From Nipponacmea schrenckii (lineage: Eukaryota > Mollusca > Gastropoda > Lottiidae): 64,000 nt of DNA. Where the stretch lies: the NCBI GenBank assembly GCA_030562195.1, contig JAUJPP010000003.1, forward strand, positions 24,831,398 to 24,895,397, written 5' to 3'. The notes under the pieces were generated by a model that worked only from the letters and a program-made list of their open reading frames with translations, searched no databases and was not told the origin of the DNA. Position numbers and translations under genes: made by a program. Below are positions 35,901 to 50,900 of this stretch, in pieces (the stretch's first letter is position 1; each line of letters starts with the position of its first letter).

Positions 35901-38900
35901 CAGCCTAATGAGAGCATTTAATGGCAATTAATAAACATAGATATATCTATAGAAGTCAATATCTTTACACACAGTTGATAGTAGATAAAAGTTCTTGGAC
36001 AAAGTTGTGTTCTGTAAACTTTCACTCCTGTACAATATTTCTATTTCTATATATGTATACCAACTAATTGGAAAACCTGATACTGAAAGTTCATCATGGT
36101 CCTGAGCAATTGATAATTCTTTCAGCCTAAATGATTTGGTTAATGAGCTTCATCATGCTAGCTCTGCATATAAAATGTTATGAGTATATGATGCTATATG
36201 AACATTAAGTATGTCATGAATATTTAGTAGCCTGCATGTGCATGCTAGATGTGCAGGACTGTTGTATGCCGTAGCGTCACACTCACTTCCTGTGTGGCCA
36301 CCATGATGAGTGGATGTATTGCACAGGAATAAATATATGAACAATAACAAGTGTTGTATCTGACTTTAACATAAGATTCTCAGTGGGCTTTTATTTAAAG
36401 TGTAAATTTCTATTCCATTGAAACATCCATTCAACTCAGTAGCAGTAAAGCACAAACTCCTCCTTTAATGGATCTCCATATCATTGCATGGAATGTAATA
36501 TGGATACAATGTTCTCAAATGCTTCTCTAAAACTGGGAAAAACAGAGGAAATGAATGACAGAGGGAAGGCAATGATGGATTAAAACCAAAGATTAAACAG
36601 AAACAGGACAAAGAAGAAATAAATTGGTTATTAGACTTACTTTTCTCCTAGGTAATCCCCAATGGCTGTTTTATTAAGACCTTCACCTTGAAATAGGAAC
36701 TGTGCCACATCCTCAGGTACATTTTGTAATAAACCATGTTCAAGAAGATATTGGATGCCCTGAAATATACAATATATATATACATTAGTCATTATACCAG
36801 TCCATAAAATGTTACCTCAGACTCAATATTTCATTTAAATCTTACTGGTGTCTGTTTGCTATACATCCCATCATTAAACATAACATACTATCTTGCTTCC
36901 ACTCAGCAAGTTATAAAACCATATTTTATGAAGTTACCCAAACCCAGCAGTTAGATTATGGCTGTAACATTATTAACAGTTACTTATTTGTATTAGATAT
37001 ATCAAGATAGCTTGCCAGGCAAGGTAATATACGCCCACTGGCAGCATTTATTTCAAATAAAAACTTTTCAGTAAAGTTACAAAAGTGGAATGAAATATTC
37101 AACCTTCCACCATATATTTTTTTCTAGGGTCTCTAGTTTCATTAAAAACTGTCAAGAATTGTACCTAATAACAACTCATTAAATATTTTTCGGTATTTTT
37201 ATGATTTGCAATAGGGTTCACCCTTAATAATATTTTGATATTTTTAATTATTAATAAGGCTCATCCTTGGTTGATTTTAAACAATTTCAGCGAGTTTTGT
37301 CAAAAATGAATGTTTAGAGTGTTCACAAGCCAAAAGTTGAAAGCGATTTTGAAAACAGGCCCAATAACTGACACTAAATATTTTTCGATTTATCTGATTT
37401 TCAATAGGGTTTATCCTTGTGAGAAAACAAATACTAAAGCCAAGCTTCATCAAAATCCATTTAAAATTGTTCTTTCTAGAGTGTTTACGAGTTAAATTGA
37501 ACGCGTTTTCGAAAACAAGGGCAATAACTTGTACTAAATATTTTTCGATTTTCAATAGAGTTCATCCTTGGGAGACAACAAATACTCCAGCCAAGTTACA
37601 TCAAAATCCATTAAAAATTGTTCTTTCTAGAGTGTTTACAAGCTAAAATTGAACGCGTTTTCAAGAACAAGGGCAATAACTGACACTAAATATATTTCTA
37701 TTTATTTGATTTATAATAGGGTTCATCCTTGGGTAAAAACAAATACTCAAGCCAAAGTTAATCAAAATCCATTAAGAATAGTTCTTTCTAGAGTGTTTAC
37801 AAGCTAAAATTGAATGCGTTTTCAAGAACAAGGGCAGTAACTCATACTTAAAAAAATTTTCGATTTCGCTTTTCAATAGGGTTCATCCTTGAGTTATAAC
37901 ACACTCTCACACCAAGTTTTATCGAAATCCATCAAGAATTGTGCCATGTAGAGTGTTTACGAGACCAAAATCGAACGCGTTTACAAGAACAAGGGCAATA
38001 ATTCATATTAGATATATTTTGATAATTTTAATTTTCAATTAGGCTCATCCCTTGCGATATCCAACAATTTCAGTGAGTTTTGTCAACATTGGTCATGAAT
38101 TGTACCTTCTAGAGTATTTATTAAAAAGTTAAACCTGTTTTCAAACACAAGGGCAATAACTGACACTAAATATATGTAGATTTATTTGATTTTCAATAAG
38201 GTTCATCCTTGGGTAAAAACAAATACTCAAGCCAAGTTTTATCAAAATCCATTAAGAATTGTTCTTTCTAGAGTGCTTACAAGCTAAAATTGAACGCGTT
38301 TTCAAACACAAGTGCAATAACTGATACTAAATATTTTTCGATTTAACTGAATTTCAATAGGGTTCATCCTTAGGTGATTACAAATACTCATGCCAAGTTA
38401 TGTCAAAATCGCTCAAGAATTGTGACTTGTAGAGTGTTTACAAAGCAAAAATCCAACACATTTTATAGAACAAAGGCAATAATTCCTATTAAATATATTT
38501 CGATATGTGCTATTTTCAAAAGGGTTCATTCTTGGGTGATATTAAACAATTTCAGCAAATTTCGTCAAAATTGGTCAATAACTGTGCTTTGTAGAGTGTT
38601 TACGAGCTAAAAATTGAACGCGTTTTCAAAAACAAGGGCAATAACTGATATTAATTTTTTTTCGATTTGACTGGTTTTCAATAGGCTTCATCCTTGGGTG
38701 ATAACAAATACTCAGGCCAAGTTTCATTAAAATCCATTAAAAATTGTTCTCTCAAGAATGTTTACAAGCTAAAATTGAACGCGTTTTCAAGAACAAGGGC
38801 AATAACTCATACTAAATGTTTTTCGATTTCACTGATTTTCGATAGGGTTTATCCTTGAGTTATAACATACTCTCACACCAAGTTTCATCAAAATCGGTCA

Positions 38901-41900
38901 AGAATTGCACGTTGTAGAGTGTTTACGAGCCATTCAAGAACAAGGGCACGAACTCATACTAATTTTTTTCCGATTTCGCTGATTTTCAATAGGGTTCATC
39001 CTTGCGTGATCATAAACACTCATATTAAGTTTCATCTAAATCCGTCAAGAATTACACCGTGTAGAGTGTTTACGAGCAATTGTGGACGGACGGACGGACG
39101 GACGGACGGACGGACGGACCGACGGACGGACGGACGGACGGACGGATGTGGGTGACGACAATATACGCCCCCCATTTCATGTGGGCGTATAAAAAGGCTT
39201 AACCTAGTTTACAAGCACCTTTACAATCTGTCCCCTTACCCCAAGATAGCCTTTAAAACAAAATACACCTATGGGGACAAACACAGAGCTACTACAGCAG
39301 AGCTTTGGATACATTATTTTTCTTTCAGACTTCAGGTTTAAATTTTGCGGGTTGGATAGTCAGTACTTGGTTTATTTACAATTAACAATTAATTCTTTTA
39401 ATCAATGAAATAATTAACTAAGTAGGTTTATCCACCAGCATTTGCCGTTATCTTCTGCGAATCCAACAGCTTTAATATGATACAATTTAATCTGAGTTTA
39501 TCATGTTATAGATAATTCCCAATATGCTGGTCTGATATTAAAGGTCAAGGTTATTCTCTAGTACCATAATAACAGTCTGAAGATCTGCTGAGAGAAAACT
39601 TTCCAATAAAAACAACATCATCTTATATCCACTGTGAACTGTGTTTTTCTCCAATCATATCCAACTGTGTACCACACACAATGCTTAATCAAAGTCAGCT
39701 CTATACAAACTAGTAATTTTTAAGTACCAGCAACATAGTCTGAAACTAGCTGACCCTTATCTAGTCTCATACAGCTACTGTACAGATACCCAGACTCAGA
39801 TGGTTATTTAATGTTTAACTGATACCTTTTTAGCCCATCCTATTATAATCAAACAACATTTATCAACATTAACTTTCAAAGGCCATTATTAACTATAAGA
39901 ACTGAAGCCATAAAAAGAAGTATCAAAGGCTTTATGAAGAAGTTTTAGAGGAAGTATCAGAGGCTATATAAAGAAGTATCAGAGGCTATATAAAGACCAT
40001 ATAAAGAACTATCAGAGACCATATAGAGAACTATCAGTAGCCATATATAAAGAACTATAAGAGACAATATAAAGAACTATCAGGGACCATAGAAAGAACT
40101 ATCAGAGGCCATATAAAACTATCAGAGACCATATAGAGAACTATCAGAGACCAAAGAAGTATCAGAGGATTATCGGACTGGTCTAGCAATGTCAATAATG
40201 ACTAACAGAGGCTATGTGAACCATCAGGTCTACTAGTAATGTACCATTGGCCAGATAGTAGTCATAAAATTATAAGTAATGAACACCTATTGCTATCTAA
40301 TTATGAAGTACTGAGTTTATTTCAACCAGATGTACCAATCCATAATTAAAACCGTACCAACAAAATACAACATAAAATCCAAAAGTCTGCTGCACCTTTA
40401 TCAGTCATAAACTGGTTATGATAATAAAATACTATGTTTGAAGTTCAGTGGACATGTAGTTTGTAATCTGTTCAAGGATCTATAGTGGGTTATTAACAAG
40501 ATACTAAAGGTATACTCAAATGGCATCAAGGTCAATTGAAAAGGTCATTCATAAAGCCAATGATTTAAGACTGGTGATACTCAGACAGTATGATCTCAAT
40601 CTCAAGTATTTCAGAATCTTTGCCTTATTCTTGAAAACTTTATTTAAGTGGTTTAAGTATTCTAGTAATCAATCAATCAAATCAATTTAAAAATCAATTT
40701 TTTCAAATCTTGTTTTAAAGCCTTAGGGCAAATTTTTCTAATTTAACTTTTAGAAAATATAATCTCCTTTGACAGGTTCTGTGATGGAGAGTCAAATTCA
40801 ATTTGTATGTACCAAAAACCACAAAATTTCACATGTAACAATATTGTCATTTATTGAAAATTTTAAAATTACATCTCTAAGTTCTATAAAAGCATTGGAA
40901 TCAGAGACTGGTACATATTGGGAATATTTATTCATTTTAAATCTAAATTATATGATACTTAGATGCCAGTGTATCTATTTTATATCACTATTCTATGTTG
41001 GTATATACTGTTCTAGTACAGTAAATTAGACCAGTAAATTAGACCTATGTTATAAGCTAGGTAAATTAAGACTATGATGATGATGATGATGAATGAGAAC
41101 AAGTTGGTAGTTGTCATTAGTAAGTATCTACTATAACTCCTATATTACTACCAACTGTCTTAACTTAATTACTTCACTTTCCTCAGGTTCACTGAGATCA
41201 AACTTATTATCTTGTAATCTAAATAGCATACAGGTCTTCATTGTATCCAAAATACAATTTTAAGACCATGTCCAACCTGTATTTGAGAGGCAATATACTG
41301 TTTTAACCAACATCAAACTGAGACTTGTAGAGTTAAAATGAGAACAGAGCATCTATAAAGAATAACTGTATTTGATTGGCTGATTTTCCTAGAAATATTC
41401 TAGGAACAGTTATGATTGGACAACATTTTAGCTAAGAAAACAAAGTTCCCCTCAGTTGTGTTACCACAGTCTCAAGGAAGTATGATGATTTGGAATGTTG
41501 TTTGGACAAGATGACCAGTCTAATCAAGATGCAAGCACATCTGAATATTACATTTTCTGTATTTCCTGTGGTATAACTAAACATGCAATCCACTTGCGAT
41601 CTTATATAATTGTTATACATCTTCAGTTCTAGCTAGCATCTTATTCAAGCAATAAAATACTATCTAGAATATCTATTGTTAAAACATTGACTTGTTCATC
41701 TTTCTAACTTTCCATTGAACAAGATTTATATAAGAATTTTGTTAGATCAAGGACAGACAGTGTGGTAGCCTGAACAAAACACCTGAAAAGAATCAACAAG
41801 TTGAGAATTTTAATCAAAATTGAAAAAGAAAGAGAGAAACATTGTAACCAAAATATATACAAAAACCACTTAAACAACACACCAAATTTTGAGGGAACTG

Positions 41901-44900
41901 TATCTTTAAGCCATATGGAAGTGTTATAGGGTAAAGTAATAAGCATATAATTAGTAGAGTCAATGTTTATTTTTTACTACTAAAAACAACCTATCAATAT
42001 ACACTCCATCTGGAACTTAAAGAGGCAGTAATTATCTACCAGGCCATAACTACTGTTATTTGGCACATAATAATTAAAGAGGGCATATTTACTGATATTT
42101 TCCACATAAATCTTTTAATGAAGTTCAAAAACCATGTGTAAAGTTGATGTTTAACAGCAAACCATTCAAATGACCTGCATTAACCCACATCTTGTAGACA
42201 AACAATTTTTCACTACATAAACATAACAAAACAGAAGGCCATGGGGGTATTTCTCGACCAAGGATAAGGAATGATTTATTTCTGTCAAATTGTCTGACAT
42301 GGAAAGAAGTTTAACATCAAACTACCATCAACAATTTCCTGCAGTTCATATTTGATATCTTAAAAGATGAGTTCCTCTATTAACCTTGGGACATTTTCTG
42401 CAAAAAAACTTGATCTTATCAGCAACATCATAGTTTGGCTCATAATCAATAGGCTAAGAACACTCACTGTAATGATAGTAAACTTTTCAACAGTTCATTG
42501 AAATCCTTTCCTGCAGTTTGTCCCTTTGAAATGGCACCATTTCAGACAATCTAAGCAGATAGACTGAGTGCATAAGTAAATGGATAAAAGACATACAATT
42601 AGTTTTGTACTTTGTCACATAACACTTAGATAGGCCTGTGCACCTTTGAATATAAGTTAAGATTTGAAAAGTTACTGAGTGGTTGATACTGTAAAGTCAA
42701 AAAATGCTCTGTGAAGTTTAGCTAACAGATCACAGGGCAGTTTAGTTCAATTTTATCTCCTTTTAGTAAGATGTACCTAAATATCACCTTTATATTCTGT
42801 TTATAAGACCATCTGATATTATCATCATAATAAATAATAAACATAACAAATTTAACATATAAACAACTAGATATTAACACCTGTATTCTAACCTTTAATA
42901 TTAGAGAGTTGTTACAAGATCAAGGCAGTCAGAGCACTTGAAAATCATCTCCTTGATCCCTGACTGTACCCAACATCCTCCCTATATAGTTTATATAAAT
43001 ATACAGGAGCTATTTCAAACAAAACCAAAAATAAATCAGGTGTATTCCAATTAACCTGAAGGATAGTTCAACTCCTTCTTCATTTATTTCGGCCACTTAG
43101 ATACCAATACTGATAGTACTCAAGAAATGGTCTAATTTAACCATGGAATCAGATAAATAACACTTCACAACAATGTAAGATATTGTGGGCGACCCTGAAA
43201 CCTCAAATAAAATTATGTGACACAAAATTATTTTTTGCAAGAAAAGAGGAAATATCTGTTAGTACCAGGTTAAAAACTTTCAAATCTGACTGTTTAATAT
43301 ACATGTTATTTAATTGGTGATTTTGGATTATTTACAGTCAATCTAGGAATACAACAGGGTTTTGATCACAAGATCTGTGCTTCTACAAGCTTTCAAACAG
43401 AGCCAAAAAGTGAAAATGAGCAAATATGGCATATTGAGGATTCAAGCAGATACCCACTATATAGTAATATCATGGCAAATTGATAAAAATCAAACATAGA
43501 TCTTAAGTATTGTACCCCAAAAAAGGATGAATCTGATAAAAAAAACAGAGGGAGTTGAAATATCATATCAATAGATAGAAAACATTTTACTGTGTTTGAA
43601 ATTACATCATGTACAGTTCAAGTAAAGATACTGTTAAAAGTTCACAACTTAAATTTCAAGAAAAATAAGGGCAAAATGAATGAATTGAATAGATCTGGTA
43701 GACACAATAGTTTCTACAAAAATCATGACAAAAGGTCAGTTCTATTCCTCAACTGATAAACAAAATTCATTTTAAAATTCACAGAACAGCTGTGCTCATT
43801 CAGTTATTCTGCTGAATCAGATGTACTTATGTTATTGAAAACTTCGTGAATTACGTGTTTGAAATGTGTAATGGAGTCACAGTAAGGGGTAAGAATAATG
43901 GATGCCATATGTTATATAATAAAAGACATAACCTACAGATGTATATTGTTTATGTCTCCGGTATAAAGACCTTGCTAGAGGAAACAGTCAGAAAAATATC
44001 ATTCCTAATCTGATAAAGGTTAAAGGATAAAAATTGCCGATCGACATATTGAATAAAGTTGTATTTCTTCCTTCCTGTTTTTAATATTACATCATGTGAA
44101 GCCAAAACAACATTCTATATACGGCTTCTTGTAATATATAATCTCTTAAACAAATTGGAAGAGTCTCAGAAGTGCAAGAACCCATTTCATAATCAATTTT
44201 GAAAAAGGAATGAAAATGGTGGTTCAATTTTGGCTTTACTCAATGAGTGATATGAAAAGTGTAGATTAATTCAAAATTGGTTTTCTTTCTCAAAATATCT
44301 TGTCATATTTGTAACAAGCATGAACTATAACATCTAAAATCATGCTTGTATTCATGTTTTGAATTGCACCTCAAAGTTCAAAAGCATCTTTACTCAATAT
44401 CTCAATTATTATCATTTCGTGTTGATTTCCATTATACAATTATTTTCAATTAAATGAGAACAATTATTTATTAATAATTTATTATTCATTATTATTTTTT
44501 GTTCTTGATAAAGATTGCTGTGTACGTGAATTGAAACGTTGCAAAAAATAAAGGAAGGAGTAGTATATCCATAATAATGTTCTTATTCAATATTCCTTCT
44601 ACTTCTAAACATCATTTAAAGATTAAATTATTTTCAATTTCAATTGTTATAATCTACAAATTACCAAACTCTTAAGCACAGAGGTTCGCAGTACAGATTG
44701 TACAGCCTTAAGATATAGATTAAAGAATGGGAGGTATTTTGTTATAATACTTTAGACAGTACATACAATAGAACGGAACAGAGAAGGCAAGTGCAGCCTG
44801 AAGTTGTATATATAAAACATTTTTTAAACAATGTCTTTGAAGATCTGTTAAAAGAAGCTAAGATATGTCAATGGTGACAGGGAAGGAAAAGATTAGAGCT

Positions 44901-47900
44901 GCCTACATAATGATGAAGATGTTCTGTCTGGAGTCTGTATGACAAATAGTACATTGTGTTTTATCAACCCTATACCACACAGGCTTACAATCTAGACTTA
45001 ACCACATTGTCTACATCAAACAAAAATCTCTAGGTTAAATTTTGAAGAAAACAAAGTCTGAATTCTGTATAGTCTGACAACTTGTTATGTTTATTTGTGG
45101 ACAGATCTCAACCAGATGAGAGTAAGGAAAAGTTGGATTCTTTTCAGTGTGAAGATATACTCTACAACTTATTTTCTGAATCCAAGCGAAACTATAGATT
45201 TAAAATTCAAGATCCTTAAGTCAGTCAAAAAATTGTTCAAAGAAAGTGGATTCCGATGTCTGAGAGTCTGATGACCTTGACTAAGCCATCTTTGCTCATA
45301 ATTCTAGCCAACCCTCGAAAGATCATTGCCAAGAGTTTGACCAAGGACCAGCTGGTGGAAGTTGTTATTCTATGAAATTTAGTTTCTTTCTTCAGTTCCT
45401 TTTGCGTCATTTTCAGATCTTCAGTTGATAATTATTGAAAAATGTATCAAATTTTACTAAAAGTTGGCAACAAATCGCTATCAAAGGCTTGAATATAAGT
45501 TTTAAAATGCACTTGATGTAGTTATATTAAGAAATATGATATAAGAGATATAACCCAGGGTTGGTGGTAATATTAATATAATATTAAAGAGCTAGAAGGT
45601 ATATTATATATACTATATTATATCATACATAAAGAACCTCTAGTGTCTGGTTGATAATCATAGCCTTCTTTCAGCCTTTATACTGGAATTTTTTCATCTC
45701 CACCCTCCACACTCAAAAATTCTGATGGAAAATTCTACAAGATTTAGAAGGAAATTCCTCTTTATACTTGTATAAATAATCAGAAAATATTCGTAATTAG
45801 CATAAAATATTAATAAATTGGTCCCAAAAATATAATATATGTATTATATAACCATTGTTTGGTACATTATAAGGCCATTGTTTATCATTCAGGGGTTGAT
45901 GTGGATCTGGAATATAGTTATTTAAATGATTTTAAGAAATACTACAATATCAAACTTTCTTCGAAAAAAAACCCTTTTATATGACTAGTTTATCTTCTGT
46001 GTGAAAAATTGAATACCAGAAAGCTTTTGGTCTTGTTGAAAAAGTCTATAATAGGTAATACAGTGTATGAAATTTGTTTTTATATTATCCAGCACTTAAT
46101 CATTCTACATCATGGCTTAGTCCTGAAAGAGGCCAGTTGTCTGAGCATGTTTGAAATTATTGACGGTAAGCTGTGAACACAATACCTTTTTGAGACCCTG
46201 TATGATTGATCTCCTGGAATGATGAACCCTGGCCTTTCATGGAAACGAGTAGAGTATATCAGTGTTACCTTCTTATACTTTTAACATATACTGTAATTAG
46301 ATCAAACTTGCACTTGTCTGCAGTACTCTGAAATAACTCTTTACAGCAATATCTCCAGGGAAATTTTCTCTAATAACTTGGCATAATAATTTCATTCAGG
46401 ACATGTTCGTTTATCTACTAGATCGTGACACGTGACCACAAAATCTGGCAGAGATCAATATGGTTTAAAAACTGGCACTGATTAAGAATACTGAAGGAGT
46501 AATTTGACAAGAGAAGATCATAATAAACCAATTTAAAATACTGAGAGAAGACTAATTACATGGTCTAGAATGGAAGGAAGTAAGATAACAAAATAACACC
46601 ATTGGAATAACAAATGATAAAATAATGGAGGTGAACTCTCTTAGTGGTACTCGAGGTAAACCAGTGTGATTAGTTCACATTAAAGATACACTGTACTCTA
46701 ATTATCAACTCTGAACAAGGTCCAACTATATTGAACAATTTTCCAAATAGAAAGGAACATGTTCAATCATTGGTCAATTAAAGTGAACAGAACTGAATTT
46801 TACTAATTACGTACTGTATTGGTAATGTACACAATTCTGTTGAACTGTTTGGACTTGAAAGAGTTAAAGCATACTCAGCAGTCTTAAACAACAGTTGAAT
46901 TTTGTTCGGATGCTGTTCAAATCTTATAACAGCTTCTTATCAAGATTAACAGAAAGACAATGAATCTTGATTGAACAAACTAACATCATTTGAACAGATA
47001 TAAAATTATCATAAACTGAATTATTGGAAACTCACATACAGAGAATTGAAACTGAAATCTGTTCATGTGCAATGCAATGTCATTATTAAGAGGACTATGT
47101 AGCTTTAAAAAACAATCTCTCAGATGTATTAGCCTTATTTACAGGACTATGTAGTTTTATACACAGCTGAAAATAACGAAATATCCCTCATTTACAAATG
47201 AACTATTCTAAACACTATTATATTGCTTCAAAAAGCATGTGTGTGGACGAGACCATTAAAGATTGAAGGGGTGTTAAATGGATGACTGGCACACGATTTA
47301 CAGTCTTGTTTATATGACAAACTCTCAGATACATTAGCATTATTTAAAGGACAATGTAGCTTCAATATGAAGGAGATTTAAGTTAATGTAATTGATGAAT
47401 GTGAGAATGATTGAACAAGTAGAGAGACTAATCCAATAATAGATGAAGATCACTCAGACAAACCTCTATAAAACACTAATTACCACCTTCACAAACAAAA
47501 TCTATATTCTGCACAGATCGGACAGATTTTAATTCAGTACAGGATTCATTGTAAGGTCATTGTTTTTTACTATCTGTAACCTTAAATTTATAATTTGCAT
47601 AAAATGGTTAATTGGTCAAATTAAAATAATATGCCAATTTGGTCTCTACCCTTAATCTATATGTAACAAGATAGTTAATTGGACAAGCCCATGGTTGGTA
47701 GGTTGTAGATGACAAGTTAACATTTACTTCTAATGAATTCCGAAATCGCAAACTAGGTAGCTGTTGGTAGATGACAAGTTAACGTTTGTTTCCAGCAGAT
47801 GCTGATATTGCAAACTAGGTAACTGTTGGTAGATTGACAAGTTAAAGTTTGTTTCCAGCAGATGCTGATATTGCAAACTAGGTAACTGTTGGTAGATGAC

Positions 47901-50900
47901 AAGTTAACGTTTGTTTCCAGCAGATGCTGATATTGCAAACTAGGTAGCTGTTGGTAGATGACAAGTTAACGTTTGTTTCCAGCAGATGCTGATATTGCAA
48001 ACTAGGTAGCTGTTGGTAGATGACAAGTTAACGTTTGTTTCCAGCAGATGCTGATATTGCAAACTAGGTGACTGTTAGTAGATGACAAGTTAACGTTTGT
48101 TTCCAGCAGATGCTGATATTGCAAACTAGGTAGCTGTTGGTAGATGACAAGTTAACGTTTGTTTCCAGCAGATGCTGATATTGCAAACTAGGTAGCTGTT
48201 GGTAGATGACAAGTTCAAGTTCGCTTTTAACGGATGCTGATATCAAAAACAAGGTAGCTGTTGGAAGATGACAAGTTAACAATAGTTTCCAGCAGATGCT
48301 GATATTGCAAATAAGCTCATGAAAAGCCCAGGTATTTCTAATCATGATGAGAGGCTACACTTCAGGGATTTCTGCTACCCCTTCAATAGCAAAGCGTTGC
48401 CAGACAGAACTTAATCATAAGACTAATTAGAGGTTGTAGTAATATTGTTCACATATTTGACCCTAGTTGACCTTTGATTATAGCTGAAAATCATCTCTAG
48501 ACTGACTCCCAGCATGAAATCATCAGGGTATCCTTTTCAATCTTCAACTTGTCTTACTGATCACTATCTTCACACTATATTCTAGTGTTCTCTCACAGTA
48601 CATTTCTAAACTTCTGTACCACATCACAATAAATGAGTTGAAGCCAGCTTGGGACATGATAATGTCAAGAGCAAATAAAAAGTATATGGTAAAGTACTAA
48701 CTCACCATTTATTTTTTTACCCTTCCTTCAGTTCTTATCTAATAATAACTATCCTACATGCTAATTACAAAGATATAGATAGTATGATAGACATAGCATG
48801 ATAAAGTTTATCATAACTTCTTTCAGACAAGAAAACAGCCAACTAAAATTGGGAACAATTTCAAGATACTAGAGCTGAGTACAGCACTATGCTCTGCCTT
48901 TGACACTTTGTCCCATAGGCCATAGCTTTAAAGTCCTTTTGTACAAGATCAATTCTAAAGAAAAGTACTAAGAATTGTTTTGCACATACCCAGTTTTTGA
49001 CCTTTGCATCCAGATTCAGGCTTGATAACAGATATCTAACAAAACTGTTCACAGAATCTTGTTTTGGAAAGTGATAGAAGGTAGTCACAAATGGTGTCTT
49101 TAACAAACCTGCCTATACATATTAGTCTTAATTTCTAAGATATTTTCATACCATCAATTTTTTCTGTTTTTCTTGTAAAATTTACTAATTAACTGGTTGA
49201 ACCAAGATCATCCTTATAGAAGTTTTATTGGTAATGAGTGCAAAAATTCAAATAACATGAAGTGTTTTATAGATAAAAAAAAAAAGCCTAGTACAAACGA
49301 TATGCACCTCAAAACAAAGCTCGAGAATCCAAAACAATCAACTTATAGTGTATATTGATAAAGACAGGGCCAGTATCCTTAATGATATAATATTGACTGT
49401 TGATGAACGGGATAAAGTTTAATCAATCAAACTAGTAAAACTAAGATTGACCTATGGTCACCTACAGTAGGGTGGACCAGTAATGTGATCCAATTAATCA
49501 CCTTTCTTATTAACTTTTCTCCCATCATATTAACTTCCATTTAACTTAACAATATTGTTAAAGGGATGCAGTCACCTTATGGTTAGATATACCATCTGCG
49601 AGAACCTAGTACAGTGTTCTATACTGCTTTTCAGATTGAACATTCAACATTCACTTTGTCTACAATATTTTAGTGGAAGTATACTAGTTGATCAGCAAAA
49701 GCAAGCACAGATGTTTATAAGCTATACCAATTGATAGAATGTGGAATCAAACTTAAGTAAAAGAAAACCTTAAACACAATTACAGGAAAGCATACTGCTT
49801 CATTGGCCAGCCAGCAGATCAGCAACAGTTGAATTTTTTAGATTTTTCTTTTTATTCTTTCCTTGCACAGTCTTGTAAGTCATCATTACTATGTCATCTA
49901 CTTTGACAGTTAAAAGTTTTATTCAATTGTTCACAGACCTCAAGTCATGGTTTTCTTTCAGAAAAGTAATCCAGGAAGCTGGGAGTCTTTCAACTGGGGT
50001 AAAGAGGAAATTTAAAGAACCCATTCACTTTAACTCATCAAATATTAACATTCTTCTGTTCCCTTCATATTAACTTATACAAACAATATCAGCTTGATGA
50101 AATCCACATCTACCCAAGATAACACACAGACTATATCTAGCAGATTAATATACAATAGTCAGGAACAATGACATACTCCAAAACTGGTCTAGAATTTAGT
50201 TTTATCACAAAAATTCGACATAAATTATAATAATGAAAAAGTTTATATCCAGTTAAAAAAAAATTTAAGTCTAAACTTTTCATCAAATAAAATCCCCAAA
50301 AAAGCAACTTAGTGTCAGTTGCCAGATAAATTGACTATAAAGATGCTAAAAAGTTATACAAATGATACAAGGTGAACCAACTGATTTCTAACTTTATTAT
50401 TCAAAGAATGTCATGTAAGATGTAAGATTTGAACTGCATTTAGAAAGCCATTTAGATTCGAGAAGCACTGCACATATATATAAAACAAGAAAATAATTAT
50501 AGGATAAATACATACTTCTTTATGCATGTATTTATGTATTAAGGAAGTGTGTATTTATCCTGTAATTATCATCTTTCGTAATATAAAAGCAATAAACGGT
50601 CACCCTATGGCGGTTATGGTCGTATATCAGGATAAAGGTTGGATGGAAAATTGAATGAATGCGTGTTAGCGCATTTATGATTAATTTTCCATCCAACCTT
50701 TGTCCTGATATAAGATGATCGACGTTAATAGCGCGACGGCCATGTTTATTTACATTGGTTACCGTGTATTACTACGCTCAATGTTTTGGTGATGAGGCAA
50801 TGGCAGTTATTGTCTCATAAACGCCACTCGTATTAACATTAGTCCAATGGAGAAAAACAATAGCTAATGTAAATATAAGGAAGTTATCGTTGGCTAGACA

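Noticed and set aside
38919..39155. Frame encoding repeated Gly-Arg-Thr-Asp
   Set aside because: It is the translation of the (GGAC)n microsatellite at the end of a mobile element.
47753..48345. Minus-strand frames with a repeating Cys/Trp/Lys pattern
   Set aside because: They come from the 62-bp minisatellite. The unit is not a multiple of three and there is no start or splice support.
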